Positions 27,058-27,340 of a DNA stretch of 27,340 nucleotides are shown here, in pieces (position 1 is the first letter of the stretch; every line of letters starts with the position of its first letter). This DNA is from a virus. Position numbers and translations under genes: made by a program. The DNA is taken from the IMG/VR virus record IMGVR_UViG_3300049217_000056, positions 1 through 27,340 of that record. One strand, given 5' to 3'. The notes beneath the pieces are model-generated. The model had not been told where the DNA came from. It was given only the letters and a program-made list of their open reading frames with translations, and searched no databases.

Positions 27058-27161
27058 GTAACGTATTCAAGGGAATGCTGTACGGCTGGGGCGCTTGCCT
27101 CGGAATCTACGCAGTAGTAGAGGCCGCCAGCATCATTCTTGACTTAATCAGTAGGAGTTAG
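27054..27161 (+). CDS. 35-residue membrane peptide
   Basis: The peptide MSNVFKGMLYGWGACLGIYA followed by VVEAASIILDLISRS has a single hydrophobic helix with a short charged end. The ATG overlaps the previous stop (ATGA). The next gene begins one base after its stop, and GGAG of that gene lies in its last codons. Confidence 0.65.
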   Translation: MSNVFKGMLYGWGACLGIYAVVEAASIILDLISRS

Positions 27162-27162
27162 T

Positions 27163-27340
27163 ATGCTGTCTCTGATTATGGGTCTAATAGAAAGACGCAC
27201 CAAGGAAGGTTATGAGCTGCGTGTTCACGTGGACGCCCTCCGGGATGTTCAAAACACCACAGAAGAACAGTGGCTTCAAAACTGGATTTTAGGTCCAGAC
27301 GACAGTCCCTTCCTGCCAAGGTCTATCTGGATCGCCTATC
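27163..27340 (+). CDS. Protein of unknown function, continues beyond the right edge
   Basis: The first 59 codons read MLSLIMGLIERRTKEGYELR, then VHVDALRDVQNTTEEQWLQN and WILGPDDSPFLPRSIWIAY. AGGAG lies six nt before the ATG. The start resembles a short phage protein with a helical N-terminus. The family cannot be judged from this part. Confidence 0.6.
   Translation, partial: MLSLIMGLIERRTKEGYELRVHVDALRDVQNTTEEQWLQNWILGPDDSPFLPRSIWIAY

Overview
The window looks like part of the genome of a tailed bacteriophage, or a prophage close to one. The coding is tightly packed and short, with ATGA, TAATG and GTGA overlaps, strong AGGAG-type ribosome binding sites and many small proteins of unknown function. 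Recognisable families are phage families: a B12-dependent ribonucleotide reductase, a T4 rIIA/rIIB-like pair, DUF932, a Gp88-like protein, a DUF2693/SH3-like protein, DUF1643, and an unusual load of HNH, endonuclease VII-like and GIY-YIG nucleases. No capsid, tail, terminase or integrase gene is present, so the phage cannot be typed. The PhaR-N-like protein hints weakly at a proteobacterial host.

Layout. (1) 1-10626 is read leftward. It is a long run of coupled genes ending, beyond the left edge, in a class II ribonucleoside-triphosphate reductase. In order of transcription it holds an HNH endonuclease (10626), a small membrane protein, three small unknowns, an HNH-NUMOD1 endonuclease, DUF1643, a set of unknown small proteins, a coiled-coil protein, a macro-domain protein, two endonuclease VII-like genes and the reductase. 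Likely internal promoters lie near 9760 and 6545. (2) About 10627-12000 has almost no coding capacity but is dense in palindromes. It carries four tandem 26-bp repeats, each with a ribosome binding site and ATG, the last of which starts a 34-residue membrane peptide. (3) 12008-12532 holds two leftward genes closed by a clear terminator. They diverge from the rightward genes across a control region with three near-identical TGACAATTTTTGTCA-type palindromes. (4) 12925-20024 is read rightward. It is a mosaic module of small genes (Ala-rich phage protein, DUF932, Cys-rich protein, Gp88-like protein, SH3-like protein, zinc ribbons, GIY-YIG protein), broken by one decayed HNH gene and one frameshifted GIY-YIG homing endonuclease on the opposite strand. 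Four copies of a ~50-bp start-associated element and several short palindromic repeats are scattered here. (5) 20100-27340 is also rightward, with wording closer to the left arm: a pentapeptide-repeat protein, a DnaJ-type zinc-finger protein, a collagen-like/PA14 lipoprotein ending at a strong terminator, then an rIIA-rIIB-PhaR-N-like run and more small proteins running off the right edge.

The genes suggest nucleotide supply (reductase), takeover or anti-defence functions (rIIA/rIIB, macro domain, many small early-type proteins) and heavy colonisation by mobile endonucleases. The most unusual parts are regulatory: the duplicated start-codon repeats, the dispersed start-associated elements and the three-operator divergent switch. 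All functional assignments come from recognising motifs by eye; no database search was run.
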